Program-made: the position numbers and the translations under genes | Part shown: positions 25,140-32,994 of the stretch, one piece after another | Position numbering within the stretch: the stretch's first letter is position 1 | Layout: each line of letters begins with the position of its first letter | Notes under the pieces: model-generated | Database searches by the model: none | What the model saw: only the letters and a program-made list of their open reading frames with translations | Told to the model about the DNA's origin: nothing | NCBI RefSeq assembly: GCF_014982805.1 | Contig: NZ_JADCKC010000001.1 | Span: forward strand, 558,001 to 622,000 | Source: Gemmiger gallinarum | Lineage (GTDB): Bacteria; Bacillota; Clostridia; Oscillospirales; Ruminococcaceae | Length of the DNA: 64,000 bases | Direction: 5' to 3'

Positions 25140-25159
25140 GTTCGCTTTCCGCAGCGAAC
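25140..25159 (-). promoter_or_regulatory. Leader hairpin of cstA
   Basis: GTTCGCT (25140-25146) and AGCGAAC (25153-25159) form a 7-bp perfect stem with a 6-base loop, located just after the predicted start of the cstA transcript. It could be a protein-binding site or an RNA hairpin. Confidence 0.4.
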
Positions 25160-25177
25160 TTGCTTCTCGCAATTCTC

Positions 25178-25205
25178 ATTATAGTCGCTTTTGTCCAAAA
25201 TTCAA
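25178..25205 (-). promoter_or_regulatory. Promoter of cstA
   Basis: Minus strand TTGAAT (25200-25205), 16 bases, TATAAT (25178-25183). Predicted start near 25171, leader about 60 bases. Confidence 0.6.
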
Positions 25206-25395
25206 CACTTTATTCACAAATATTTTTTTGTTTATTCATATTTTTTGGAGCTTTTCCCCAAATTCAGGATCTTTCTCGCTGATACGCATTTTTCACACTG
25301 CAATCCCTTGCGGGATGCTTGCATTTCCCTGTTCTGCCATACAGGCTCTATGCAAAAAACGCACAGCTCCGCACACACTTTTTTTGCATGCTGCC

Positions 25396-25424
25396 TTGCA
25401 CCGCCGTCAATGGCGCGATACAAT
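25396..25424 (+). promoter_or_regulatory. Promoter of the FMN hydroxy-acid oxidase gene
   Basis: TTGCAC (25396-25401), 17 bases, TACAAT (25419-25424). Predicted start near 25431 and a leader of about 58 bases. Confidence 0.6.
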
Positions 25425-25488
25425 AAGGCTGGATACAGGCAGACCGCGTGCCTGCCCAAAATTTGCGGTAAGAGGAGCGCGCACAACA

Positions 25489-26502
25489 ATGACCTATCAG
25501 GAAGTTTTACAGTCCGCCAGAGGCCAGATGGGCCCCTGTAAAGTTTGCCCCGTCTGCGACGGCCGCGGCTGCCGGAACACCATTCCCGGCCCCGGCGCCA
25601 AGGGTGTGGGTGATGTTGCCATCCGCAACTACAGCGCCTGGCAGAATGTCCGCGTCAACATGGACACCCTCTGTGCGTCCGGCACGCCGGATACCAGCCT
25701 GGAGCTGTTCGGTCACAGCTACCGCATTCCGGTCTTTGCCGGGCCGGTGGGTGCCGTGCAGCTGCACTACGGCACCAAATACGACGACCCCGCCTACAAT
25801 GACATTCTGGTCGCCGCCTGCCGTGACAACGGGATCCTCGCATTTACCGGCGACGGCACCAATCCTGCCGTGATGGTGGCTGCCTGCAAGGCGATCAAGG
25901 CTGCCGACGGCTTCGGCATTCCCACCGTGAAGCCCTGGGATGTGAACACCATCGCCGAGAAGATGGCCCTCGTCCGTGACAGCGGAGCCTTCGCCGTGGC
26001 CATGGACATTGATGCAGCCGGGCTTCCTTTCCTGAAAAACCTCAATCCTCCGGCAGGCAGCAAGACCGTGGAGGAACTGGCTCAGGTCATTGCCGATGCC
26101 AAGCTGCCCTTCATCGTCAAGGGAATCATGACGGCCCGCGGCGCAGAAAAGGCCGTCCAGGCCGGTGCTTCGGCCATTGTAGTTTCCAACCACGGCGGCC
26201 GCGTGCTGGACCAGACCCCCGCCACCGCCGAGGTCCTGCCTGAAATTGCAGATGCCGTTGCCGGGCGCTGTGCCGTGCTGGTGGACGGCGGCATCCGCAG
26301 CGGTGTGGATGTGTTCAAGGCACTGGCCATGGGCGCCACTGCCGTACTGATCGCCCGTCCCTTTGTCAATGCCGTCTACGGCGGCGCAGCGGAAGGCGTC
26401 AAGGCTCTGGTGGACAAGCTGGAAGCGGAACTGTCCGACACCATGTCCATGTGCGGTGCCCACAGTCTGGCTGAAATCAGCCGGGATATGGTCCGCCTGT
26501 AA
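25489..26502 (+). CDS. FMN-dependent alpha-hydroxy-acid oxidising protein with Cys-rich N-terminus
   Basis: A 337-residue TIM-barrel flavoprotein of the lactate oxidase/glycolate oxidase family. Visible elements are FPFIVKGIMTARGAEKAVQAGA (FMN-contacting Lys), IVVSNHGGRVLDQTPAT (catalytic His-Gly-Gly-Arg) and LVDGGIRSGVDVFKALAMGATAVLIARPF (phosphate site). The family oxidises L-lactate or similar 2-hydroxy acids. The N-terminus, residues 17-28 (CKVCPVCDGRGC), has a CX2CX2CX4C arrangement that is not part of classic lactate oxidases and looks able to bind Fe-S or zinc. The ATG at 25489 has AGAGGAG about 11 bases upstream. Monocistronic, closed by the 26535-26564 terminator. Confidence 0.85.
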   Translation: MTYQEVLQSARGQMGPCKVCPVCDGRGCRNTIPGPGAKGVGDVAIRNYSAWQNVRVNMDTLCASGTPDTSLELFGHSYRIPVFAGPVGAVQLHYGTKYDDPAYNDILVAACRDNGILAFTGDGTNPAVMVAACKAIKAADGFGIPTVKPWDVNTIAEKMALVRDSGAFAVAMDIDAAGLPFLKNLNPPAGSKTVEELAQVIADAKLPFIVKGIMTARGAEKAVQAGASAIVVSNHGGRVLDQTPATAEVLPEIADAVAGRCAVLVDGGIRSGVDVFKALAMGATAVLIARPFVNAVYGGAAEGVKALVDKLEAELSDTMSMCGAHSLAEISRDMVRL

Positions 26503-26534
26503 CAAGTTTTATACGTACAAGTGCCAACCGGAAA

Positions 26535-26564
26535 CGGCCCGCAGGATTGCTCTCCTGCGGGCCG
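26535..26564. terminator. Terminator between convergent genes
   Basis: Perfect 12-bp stem CGGCCCGCAGGA / TCCTGCGGGCCG with a 6-base loop. Plus strand continues CTTTGTTGT, minus strand continues TTTCC; it probably serves the FMN enzyme gene and the convergent 26604 gene. Confidence 0.7.
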
Positions 26565-26603
26565 CTTTGTTGTATTGTCGTTTTCCGGTTTTCCTGTCGG
26601 GAT

Positions 26604-28487
26604 TTAATCTGAAAGGGCGGTGTCCTGCAAAGCTTCGTCCATACAGCGCAGTCGGGCTGTGCCGTCGGGCTGTACAACCACACGGAACATCCGGTCTGCC
26701 CCAATCTGACTGTCATCCTCAAAGACAGACCCGTAATCGGCGATAAACTGGTCTTCCGGACAATAAATATAAACGTAGTCATATTTCTGTGCCAGTTCCC
26801 GGCTCCACGCCTCGGCGGAGATCTCCTGCACCCAGGGCTCCTCATTTTTGTTGTCGGCCATCAGGATGGTAGCCTGTTCCGGCAGACGAGCCGGCAGCAG
26901 TTCGTAATCGATGCGCAGCGCCGCCGAACCGGCATCGTCCGCCGTAATGAGCTGAAGGCGGGGCGTCTCCTCCCCCAACGCCTGGATGCGCTGCGCCGCC
27001 TGACTGGACAAAACCCGGTCATTGTGGGACTGCGCCGCCCGCAGCGGGGCCTGCCCCACCGCGGCCAAGAAATCTCCCACCGGAAACAGCCACATCAGCG
27101 CCAGCAGTGTTCCCGCAGGCAGCAGCCGGAGCCACGGACTTTTCTCCCCGGCAAAGACACACGGCAGGACGACCGCCCCGGTCATAAGCATCATGGTGCA
27201 GGTGTCCAGGTATCGGTAGATCGACGCCAGATACATGGCTTCCGCCGGATTGAAGAGATACAGATAACTGTACAGAAGGGTCAGCACAAATACGAGCGTA
27301 ATCAGGAGCATGGCTGCCGCCGGGGGAAGAATCTTCCGCCGGGCATCCGAGCGCTGCTGTTTTGTGCGGCTGACCAGTGTCAGGGCTGCAACAGCAGCAA
27401 AGACTGTCGGGATCACCACAAAGGGGATGGACTGCCCCGGACCATAATTGCCCCGGATAAAAATGGTTCCGAGAAAATTTTGCAGTACCGTGTAGCGGTA
27501 GGCATCCGCCCGGCCGGTGATCAAACTGAAAATACCGCCGGTCAGTCCGCCCGGCCACACCCATCGCTCCCCTGCTCCCATCCGGGTCAGATGGATGGTC
27601 CAGCTGAGTTTTGCCGCCGCCACCGCCGCAAGAGGCAAAACCGCCGCGGGGCGGCTGCTCGCCCGGAAATGAACAAAGGCAATGGCCAGTGCTGCCATCA
27701 CAGCCAGCCCGGTGCCGGAGGATTTGACAAGGGCCAGCACAAAGCAGCCGAGGATTTCCAGCCAGAGGGAAGCAGCGGAATGTCCGGGCAAAAATCCCTC
27801 CAGAATCAGAATACCTGCGAAAAGTCCCAGCAGCCCGTCCACACTGGCCCGGGCAAAGTAGGAGGGATAGATGCTGCCGGGCAAAACGGCAAGCAGAACC
27901 AGCAGCCCGATCCCCTGCACCGGCTGCCTGCGGAGACTGATGCCCCGAAACGGCAGGGTCAGCAAACCGGCTGTCAGGATTGCATTGCTGTAGAGAAGGA
28001 TATCTTCCCGGAAGGCAAACCCGCCCGCCTTGAGGAACATATACTGCAAAATTGCCGTGGCCGGCGGATAGGACTTGAATCCGTCTGGGGAGGCGGGAAC
28101 AGTATAGAGTTCATCGGTATAGTACATCCATTTGACCGCCTTGCCCCAGTGAGAAAAATCGTCCCAGTCCGTCAAGGCACAGCCGCGGCAAAGCCACCAG
28201 AACAGCAGAGCAAGCAGAAGGAAAATCAGTCCGCCCTGCCAAAGGCCGCGGGGTGAAAGGGCTTTTTTGACCCCGAACACATATACGGCCCATACACCGC
28301 CGGCAAGATTCAGCAGCCAGAGGGTGGGCCCGGCCAGCCACAGCAATCCCGCCAGGGCCAGGGTGTATCCCACGGCGATCAGGGCAAACAGAGAGAGGGG
28401 TATCGCTTCCTCCATCCGGCAGCGAAGCAGCGCGCACAGACCTGCCGCCAGCGGCAGGACCATACACAGAACCAGGACAGCACTCAT
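26604..28487 (-). CDS. Large polytopic membrane protein, GT-C-like
   Basis: A 627-residue membrane protein with about a dozen helices. The central extracellular loop after an early helix, containing CALTDWDDFSHWGKAVKWMYYTDELYTVPASPDGFKSYPPATAILQYMF, has the acidic WDDF pattern and overall layout of GT-C glycosyltransferases that use lipid-linked sugars. The last 130 residues are soluble. I do not recognise a named family. It is 16 bases after a polyprenyl-sugar transferase/GtrA fusion gene, which supports a joint role in glycan or glycolipid synthesis. ATG at 28487 is preceded by AGGAGGGAAGG. Confidence 0.72.
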   Translation of the reverse strand: MSAVLVLCMVLPLAAGLCALLRCRMEEAIPLSLFALIAVGYTLALAGLLWLAGPTLWLLNLAGGVWAVYVFGVKKALSPRGLWQGGLIFLLLALLFWWLCRGCALTDWDDFSHWGKAVKWMYYTDELYTVPASPDGFKSYPPATAILQYMFLKAGGFAFREDILLYSNAILTAGLLTLPFRGISLRRQPVQGIGLLVLLAVLPGSIYPSYFARASVDGLLGLFAGILILEGFLPGHSAASLWLEILGCFVLALVKSSGTGLAVMAALAIAFVHFRASSRPAAVLPLAAVAAAKLSWTIHLTRMGAGERWVWPGGLTGGIFSLITGRADAYRYTVLQNFLGTIFIRGNYGPGQSIPFVVIPTVFAAVAALTLVSRTKQQRSDARRKILPPAAAMLLITLVFVLTLLYSYLYLFNPAEAMYLASIYRYLDTCTMMLMTGAVVLPCVFAGEKSPWLRLLPAGTLLALMWLFPVGDFLAAVGQAPLRAAQSHNDRVLSSQAAQRIQALGEETPRLQLITADDAGSAALRIDYELLPARLPEQATILMADNKNEEPWVQEISAEAWSRELAQKYDYVYIYCPEDQFIADYGSVFEDDSQIGADRMFRVVVQPDGTARLRCMDEALQDTALSD

Positions 28488-28503
28488 GGGTTCCTTCCCT
28501 CCT

Positions 28504-29562
28504 TCACCGGAAAATCCAGCGGTTCTGAATCTGGAAGCTGATAAAAAACAGCAGCACATCCACCACAATCTTGCAGAGTGTCTCCGGCCAGTGCAGCAGC
28601 CCGAACAGCAGCGACACAAGCCCCGCACTGGCTGCCATCTGCAGGACGCAAAGCAGAAGGTAGGCAGCTCCGCTTTTGCGGCTCATCTTTTTTTCAAAAA
28701 CCAGTCCGCTGTTGATGCCGTAATTGACCCCAGCCGACAGGATTCTGGCCAGCACAGTGGCAGCCGTGATGTACCAACCGGGCAACGCACTGCGAAACAG
28801 CGCCACAAACAGGGAGAAAGCCCCCAGGTCCACCACCGAAGAGGCAAGGGACGACGCCGTATACTTCAGGAAAAGGGCATAGATTCTTACCCCGTCCCGC
28901 AGCGGACGGAAATGGGATGCCCTGTTCTGTTCCAGATAGACTGTCCGAATCTCCACTTCCTCCATGGGCAGGCGCAGCCGCCGGGCCTCCAGCAGCATGT
29001 TGGTCTCGAATTCATAGCGTTCTCCGCTCACATTCATCAGACGGCGCATAAATCCTGCCGGAATTCCCCGCAGGCCAGTCTGGGTATCCGAGAGAGCCAG
29101 CCCGCCGAACAGCCTCATGACCACACAGGTGATCCGGTTGCCCCAGCGGCTTTTCCACGGCACATCCGGCCCGGAAAAATCCCGGCAGCCAAGAATCAGG
29201 CTGTCCGGCCTTCGGCGCAGTTCCTCTCCGCACCGCAGGATATCCTCCGGCCGATGCTGGCCATCCGCATCTGCCGTCACACAGCCGATCAAAGTTCCCG
29301 GCAGGCAGAGGCATGCATTGAAGGCCGTTTTGAGGGCCCGGCCCTTCCCCAGATTGACACAGTGATGCAGCACAAGGACTCCCAGCTGCTCCGCCTGTGC
29401 AAAGACAGCCCCGGCCTCTTCCCCGCTGCCGTCGTTCACCACCACGACCGGTCCCGGCCATTGGGGACAGAGCTGTTCCAGCAGCCTGACCAGCATCTGA
29501 TCCGGCTGATAAGCCGGGATAATCAGTGCAATCTGCCCCTGTACCTCCCTGGAGTTGCACAT
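28504..29562 (-). CDS. GT2 glycosyltransferase fused to GtrA-like membrane domain
   Basis: A 352-residue protein. Residues about 10-215 form a GT2 domain of the dolichol-phosphate-mannose synthase type: IALIIPAYQPDQMLVRLLEQL, VVNDGSGEEAG, NLGKGRALKTAFN and the catalytic TADADGQHRPEDI. Residues about 230-350 have four membrane helices of the GtrA family, with ending IQNRWIF. Such fusions attach a sugar to undecaprenyl phosphate and flip the product. The ATG at 29562 is preferred; an upstream TTG at 29613 would add 17 residues without a good ribosome site. It begins the two-gene operon with 26604. Confidence 0.9.
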   Translation of the reverse strand: MCNSREVQGQIALIIPAYQPDQMLVRLLEQLCPQWPGPVVVVNDGSGEEAGAVFAQAEQLGVLVLHHCVNLGKGRALKTAFNACLCLPGTLIGCVTADADGQHRPEDILRCGEELRRRPDSLILGCRDFSGPDVPWKSRWGNRITCVVMRLFGGLALSDTQTGLRGIPAGFMRRLMNVSGERYEFETNMLLEARRLRLPMEEVEIRTVYLEQNRASHFRPLRDGVRIYALFLKYTASSLASSVVDLGAFSLFVALFRSALPGWYITAATVLARILSAGVNYGINSGLVFEKKMSRKSGAAYLLLCVLQMAASAGLVSLLFGLLHWPETLCKIVVDVLLFFISFQIQNRWIFR

Positions 29563-29731
29563 ATCGGTTACCGCCTTTCCCCTGGAGATGGTCACTCCCG
29601 GATGGTTTTGCAATGTTGTTCCTTATATATAAACGCTTTACCCGGCTGTTTCTTTGTCCTATTGTCCATGAAATTGTTTCAAGGTCGTATCGAACCTGTA
29701 AATATTTTTTCGCCGGGCCTGTAAAAAGTAT
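29563..29731. other. AT-rich leader region of the glycosyltransferase operon
   Basis: No gene seen. The 347-base spacer between the glycosyltransferase and hcp genes also holds the hcp terminator (29732-29760) and a T-poor segment 29761-29909 with small GC-rich stems. No confident promoter pattern was found for the minus-strand glycosyltransferase gene. Confidence 0.4.
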
Positions 29732-29760
29732 GCGCCCGGTCCCCTGCCGAAACCGGGCGC
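29732..29760 (-). terminator. Terminator of the hcp operon
   Basis: Perfect 9-bp stem GCGCCCGGT / ACCGGGCGC, 11-base loop; minus strand continues ATACTTTTTAC. It lies 150 bases past the hcp stop. Confidence 0.6.
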
Positions 29761-29909
29761 CTTATGGGACTGATCGAATTTTGCATTCTGCTGCCCGGCT
29801 GTGACCGTCCGGCTGCGGCAAAACAAAAAGCCGCCCTGCGGATGCAGAGCAGCTGAAAAGAATGGGACGGCCGAAGTGGTCAGCCGTCTCCGGCGTGCAC
29901 AGGAATTTC

Positions 29910-31550
29910 TCAGGCCTGAGGGCCGAAGAAGAGCTCCATGTCCTCCTCCACAGTGCCGATTCCGGCGATGCCGAACTTCTCCACCAGAACATTAGCCACG
30001 TTGGGGCTGAGGAAGGCCGGCAGTGTGGGTCCCAGATGAATATTCCTGACGCCCAGGTACAGCAGGGCCAGCAGCACAATGACTGCCTTCTGTTCATACC
30101 AGGCAATGTCGTAGACGATGGGCAGGTCGTTGATGTCGTCCAGGCCGAAGGCTTCCTTGAGTTTGAGGGCAATGACCGCCAGGGAATACGAGTCGTTGCA
30201 CTGGCCTGCATCCAGCACGCGGGGAATGCCGCCGATCTCTCCCAACGGCAGCTTGTTGTACTTGTACTTGGCGCAGCCCGCTGTCAGGATGACGGTATCT
30301 TTGGGCAGAGCCCGGGCGAACTCGGTATAGTACTCCCGGCTCTTTGCCCGGCCGTCACAGCCCGCCATAACCACAAACTTGCGGATGGCACCGCCCTTGA
30401 CCGCCGCCACGACCTGATCCGCCAGCGCCATGACCTGGGCGTGGGCAAAGCCGCCGACAATCTCGCCGGATTCCAGTTCCTTGGGCGGCGGGCATGTTTT
30501 TGCCTGCTCAATGAGGGCAGAAAAGTCTTTTTTCTCCCCGATGCCGCCGGGAATGTGGGTACAGCCAGGATATCCCGCCGCACCGGTGGTATACAGCCGG
30601 TCCTTATAGCTGTCTCTGGGCGGGACAATGCAGTTGGTCGTCATGAGAATGGGGCCGTGGAAAGCCTCGAACTCTTCCTTCTGCTTCCACCAGGCATTGC
30701 CGTAATTGCCCACAAAGTTGGGATACTTCTTGAAAGCGGGATAATAATGGGCCGGCAGCATCTCAGAATGGGTGTAGACATCCACGCCGGTGCCCTGGGT
30801 CTGCTCCAAAAGCATCTCCAGATCCCGCAGGTCATGGCCCGACACCAGAATACCGGGGTTGTTCCGCACCCCCAGATTGACACGGGTGATCTCCGGATTG
30901 CCGTAAGCAGCAGTGTTGGCCTTATCCAGAAGGGCCATGCCCTGCACCCCGTACTTGCCGGTTTCCATCACCAGAGCCACAAGGTCGTCGGCACTGAGGG
31001 TGTCGTCCAGCGTTGCGGCAAGGGCTCGCTGCAAAAAGGAGTCCACTTCCCCGTCGTCCTGCAACAGAGCGTTGGCATGCTTGGAATAGGCGGAAAGCCC
31101 CTTGAGCCCGTAGGTAATGAGTTCCCGCAGAGAGCGGATATCCTCGTTTTGGGTGGAGAGCACGCCGACGGTCTTTGCCTTGGCCTGCCAGTCACCGGAG
31201 CCATCCCAGAGGGCCGCCTCCGGCAGAGCTGCTCCGTCCGCCAGACGGCCGAGCAGTTCGCTTTTGGCATCCAGGGTGGCACGGATGCGGGCTTCGATGC
31301 TCTCCCGGTCAAAGTTGGCGTTGGTGATCGTGGTGAACAGGTTGAGGGTGATGAGATGATTGATCTCGGCAGAGACCGTTTTACCCTCCCCGCGCAGCGC
31401 GGTGGTCACTGCGGAAAGGCCTTTGGTCACATACATCAAAAGGTCCTGCATGGCGGCCACATCGGGCTTTTTGCCGCATACGCCCACCATTGTGCAGCCT
31501 TTGCAGCCTGCGGTCTCCTGGCACTGATAGCAAAACATCTTCTGTTCCAT
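29910..31550 (-). CDS. hcp: Hydroxylamine reductase / hybrid cluster protein
   Basis: A 546-residue Fe-S enzyme with a hybrid Fe-S-O cluster, known as hydroxylamine reductase and now best supported as an NO reductase/S-nitrosylase in anaerobes. N-terminal cysteines [20 protein letters not shown] fit the class with a [4Fe-4S] or [2Fe-2S] cluster, and the hybrid-cluster ligands appear in [18 protein letters not shown] and the Glu/Cys segments [11 protein letters not shown] and HLGP. Length is normal. It is the last gene of an operon with a small ferredoxin, a cupin and a 2[4Fe-4S] protein. A divergent Crp/Fnr regulator sits at the head of this operon. Confidence 0.97.
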   Translation of the reverse strand: MEQKMFCYQCQETAGCKGCTMVGVCGKKPDVAAMQDLLMYVTKGLSAVTTALRGEGKTVSAEINHLITLNLFTTITNANFDRESIEARIRATLDAKSELLGRLADGAALPEAALWDGSGDWQAKAKTVGVLSTQNEDIRSLRELITYGLKGLSAYSKHANALLQDDGEVDSFLQRALAATLDDTLSADDLVALVMETGKYGVQGMALLDKANTAAYGNPEITRVNLGVRNNPGILVSGHDLRDLEMLLEQTQGTGVDVYTHSEMLPAHYYPAFKKYPNFVGNYGNAWWKQKEEFEAFHGPILMTTNCIVPPRDSYKDRLYTTGAAGYPGCTHIPGGIGEKKDFSALIEQAKTCPPPKELESGEIVGGFAHAQVMALADQVVAAVKGGAIRKFVVMAGCDGRAKSREYYTEFARALPKDTVILTAGCAKYKYNKLPLGEIGGIPRVLDAGQCNDSYSLAVIALKLKEAFGLDDINDLPIVYDIAWYEQKAVIVLLALLYLGVRNIHLGPTLPAFLSPNVANVLVEKFGIAGIGTVEEDMELFFGPQA

Positions 31551-31580
31551 GGGATTGGGTTCTCCTTATATATAATGTGG

Positions 31581-31778
31581 TCAGCAGGGCGGATCGTCCC
31601 AGCGAATGGCGGATACCGGGCATTCTTCCATGGCGCACTGCACCGCTGCCTGGTCCGCCTCTTCCACCGGCTGATACGCCTCGGCAATGCCGTCATCTCT
31701 CATGCGGAACACGTCCGGGCAGGAAGCACAGCAGAGTCCGCATCCGATACAGGTATCCCGATCTACGATTGCTTTCAT
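31581..31778 (-). CDS. 4Fe-4S ferredoxin
   Basis: A 65-residue ferredoxin with CIGCGLCCASCPDVF (cluster 1) and, near the C-terminus, CAMEECPVSAI, the usual two-part binding motif of a one-cluster ferredoxin. It is encoded 30 bases before hcp and is the likely electron donor. ATG at 31778 has a ribosome site AGGAGAA. Known HcpR-controlled operons also pair hcp with a ferredoxin, frdX. Confidence 0.93.
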   Translation of the reverse strand: MKAIVDRDTCIGCGLCCASCPDVFRMRDDGIAEAYQPVEEADQAAVQCAMEECPVSAIRWDDPPC

Positions 31779-31793
31779 GGTTTTCTCCTTTTC

Positions 31794-32120
31794 TCAAAAG
31801 ACAACGACAAGCAGCATTTTGAACGCTTCCTCGCCATAGACGGCATGGGGATGTCCGGCCGGCATCACGATGGACTCGCCCTCATGCAGCAGGTACTCGG
31901 TACCGTCAATGGTGATCCTGCCCACGCCGTCCAGACAGGTGACAAAGGAGTCGCCGCCCGATTTGTGGGTGCTGATCTCTTCCCCTTTGGAGAAGGAGAA
32001 CAGCGTAATGCTCACCGCACTGTTCTGCGCCAGTGTCTTGCTGACCACCTGTCCCTCCTGATAAGAGATCTGTTCTTTCAAAACCAGAACCTCCGCCTGG
32101 CTGATGTTCTTCATGCTCAT
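31794..32120 (-). CDS. Cupin-domain protein
   Basis: A 108-residue single-cupin protein. The barrel motifs are recognisable as FSKGEEISTHKSGGDSFVTCLDG (motif 1-like) and GESIVMPAGHPHAVYGEE (motif 2 with HPH), which bind a metal. Function is unknown; small cupins of this type are common in Clostridia next to ferredoxin and redox genes. It lies in the hcp operon, 15 bases before the ferredoxin gene. ATG at 32120 is preceded by AGGAGGGG. Confidence 0.85.
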   Translation of the reverse strand: MSMKNISQAEVLVLKEQISYQEGQVVSKTLAQNSAVSITLFSFSKGEEISTHKSGGDSFVTCLDGVGRITIDGTEYLLHEGESIVMPAGHPHAVYGEEAFKMLLVVVF

Positions 32121-32221
32121 ATAGCCCCTCCTGATTGTTCCTGCGATTGTAGTTTACATGGTTCCCCGGGGATTTATACAAGGCCGGTCGCCGGGCCCGG
32201 CGATTTCTTGCCCCGGGGCAA

Positions 32222-32905
32222 TCAGTCAAGGATTCTGCCGTCGGTGGAGATGGTGACCACCTGCCAGGGCAGAAACTTGCCGCTGCTCTGCAGCGCTTTT
32301 TTGGCGGCCAGTTCCAGCCCGCCGCAGCAGGGCACCTCCATCCGCACAATGGTCACGCTGCGGATGTCATTGCTGCGGAGAATTTCGGTCAGCTTGGCGC
32401 TGTAATCCACCCCGTCCAGCTTGGGACAGCCGATCAGCGTGATTTTGCCCCGCATGAATTCCTGATGCAGATTGGCATAGGCAAAAGCGGTACAGTCGGC
32501 GGCGATCAGAAGCCTGGCCTGATCGAAGTACGGCGCGTTGACCGGCACCAGCTTGATCTGGCAGGGCCACTGCCCCAGCTGGGAAGGCACGGGAGCCGCC
32601 GCGGCAACCGGGGCCGCCTCCTCATGATGAAACTGCCGGAGCTGCCGGCCCGGACATCCGCCGGACGTGCGCGCCTTGTTTGCCTGGACAGCCTGCTCAT
32701 CATAAGCGGCGGCTTCCCGTTCCACGAACGTGATGGCGCCGGTGGGACAGGCGGGCAGGCAGTCACCCAAGCCGTCGCAATAATCGTCCTGCAGCAGTCT
32801 GGCTTTGTCGTTTACCATACCGATGGCGCCTTCATGACAGGCCCTGGCACAGGCGCCGCAGCCATTGCATTTTTCTTCATCAATTTGGATGATCTTTCGT
32901 ACCAT
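32222..32905 (-). CDS. 2[4Fe-4S] protein with C-terminal alpha/beta domain
   Basis: A 227-residue protein with an N-terminal dicluster ferredoxin domain: EEKCNGCGACARACHEGAIG (residues about 10-29) and YCDGLGDCLPACPTGAI (about 42-58). The rest (about 110-227) is a small alpha/beta domain with LIAADCTAFAYA, IGCPKLDGVDY and EVPCCGGLELA, which gives a second set of cysteines. This layout is known from Fe-S proteins in anaerobes, some described as 4Fe-4S-binding proteins next to hcp. It begins the operon, right after a regulatory region with a palindrome. Confidence 0.85.
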   Translation of the reverse strand: MVRKIIQIDEEKCNGCGACARACHEGAIGMVNDKARLLQDDYCDGLGDCLPACPTGAITFVEREAAAYDEQAVQANKARTSGGCPGRQLRQFHHEEAAPVAAAAPVPSQLGQWPCQIKLVPVNAPYFDQARLLIAADCTAFAYANLHQEFMRGKITLIGCPKLDGVDYSAKLTEILRSNDIRSVTIVRMEVPCCGGLELAAKKALQSSGKFLPWQVVTISTDGRILD

Positions 32906-32918
32906 TTTTACGGCCTCC

Positions 32919-32947
32919 TTGTGTTTCTGGGCACAGTATACTATAAT
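32919..32947 (+). promoter_or_regulatory. Promoter of the Crp/Fnr regulator gene
   Basis: TTGTGT (32919-32924), 17 bases, TATAAT (32942-32947). Predicted start near 32954. The palindrome at 32962-32977 lies just downstream, in the leader. Confidence 0.6.
32936..32941 (-). promoter_or_regulatory. -10 element of the hcp operon promoter
   Basis: TATACT read on the minus strand. No good -35 is found at the normal distance. The palindrome centre (32969.5) is about 40.5 bases upstream of the predicted start near 32929, the class II activator position. Confidence 0.5.
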
Positions 32948-32961
32948 CGAAGCTGCAAGTA

Positions 32962-32977
32962 TGTGGTTATAACCACA
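32962..32977. promoter_or_regulatory. Perfect 16-bp palindrome, probable Crp/Fnr-family operator
   Basis: TGTGGTTATAACCACA, fully symmetric, in the 89-base divergent region between the Fe-S operon and the Crp/Fnr gene. The half-site TGTGG and the layout fit HcpR-like or FNR-like regulators. No second copy was noticed in the window. Confidence 0.75.
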
Positions 32978-32994
32978 AAATTGGGAGGTTTTTC

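Larger units (their letters stand above)
25113..25488. other. Divergent control region between cstA and the FMN enzyme gene
   Basis: A 376-base spacer with no gene. It holds a minus-strand promoter for cstA, a hairpin in the cstA leader (25140-25159), an AT-rich tract at about 25195-25260, and a plus-strand promoter at 25396-25424. Confidence 0.6.
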
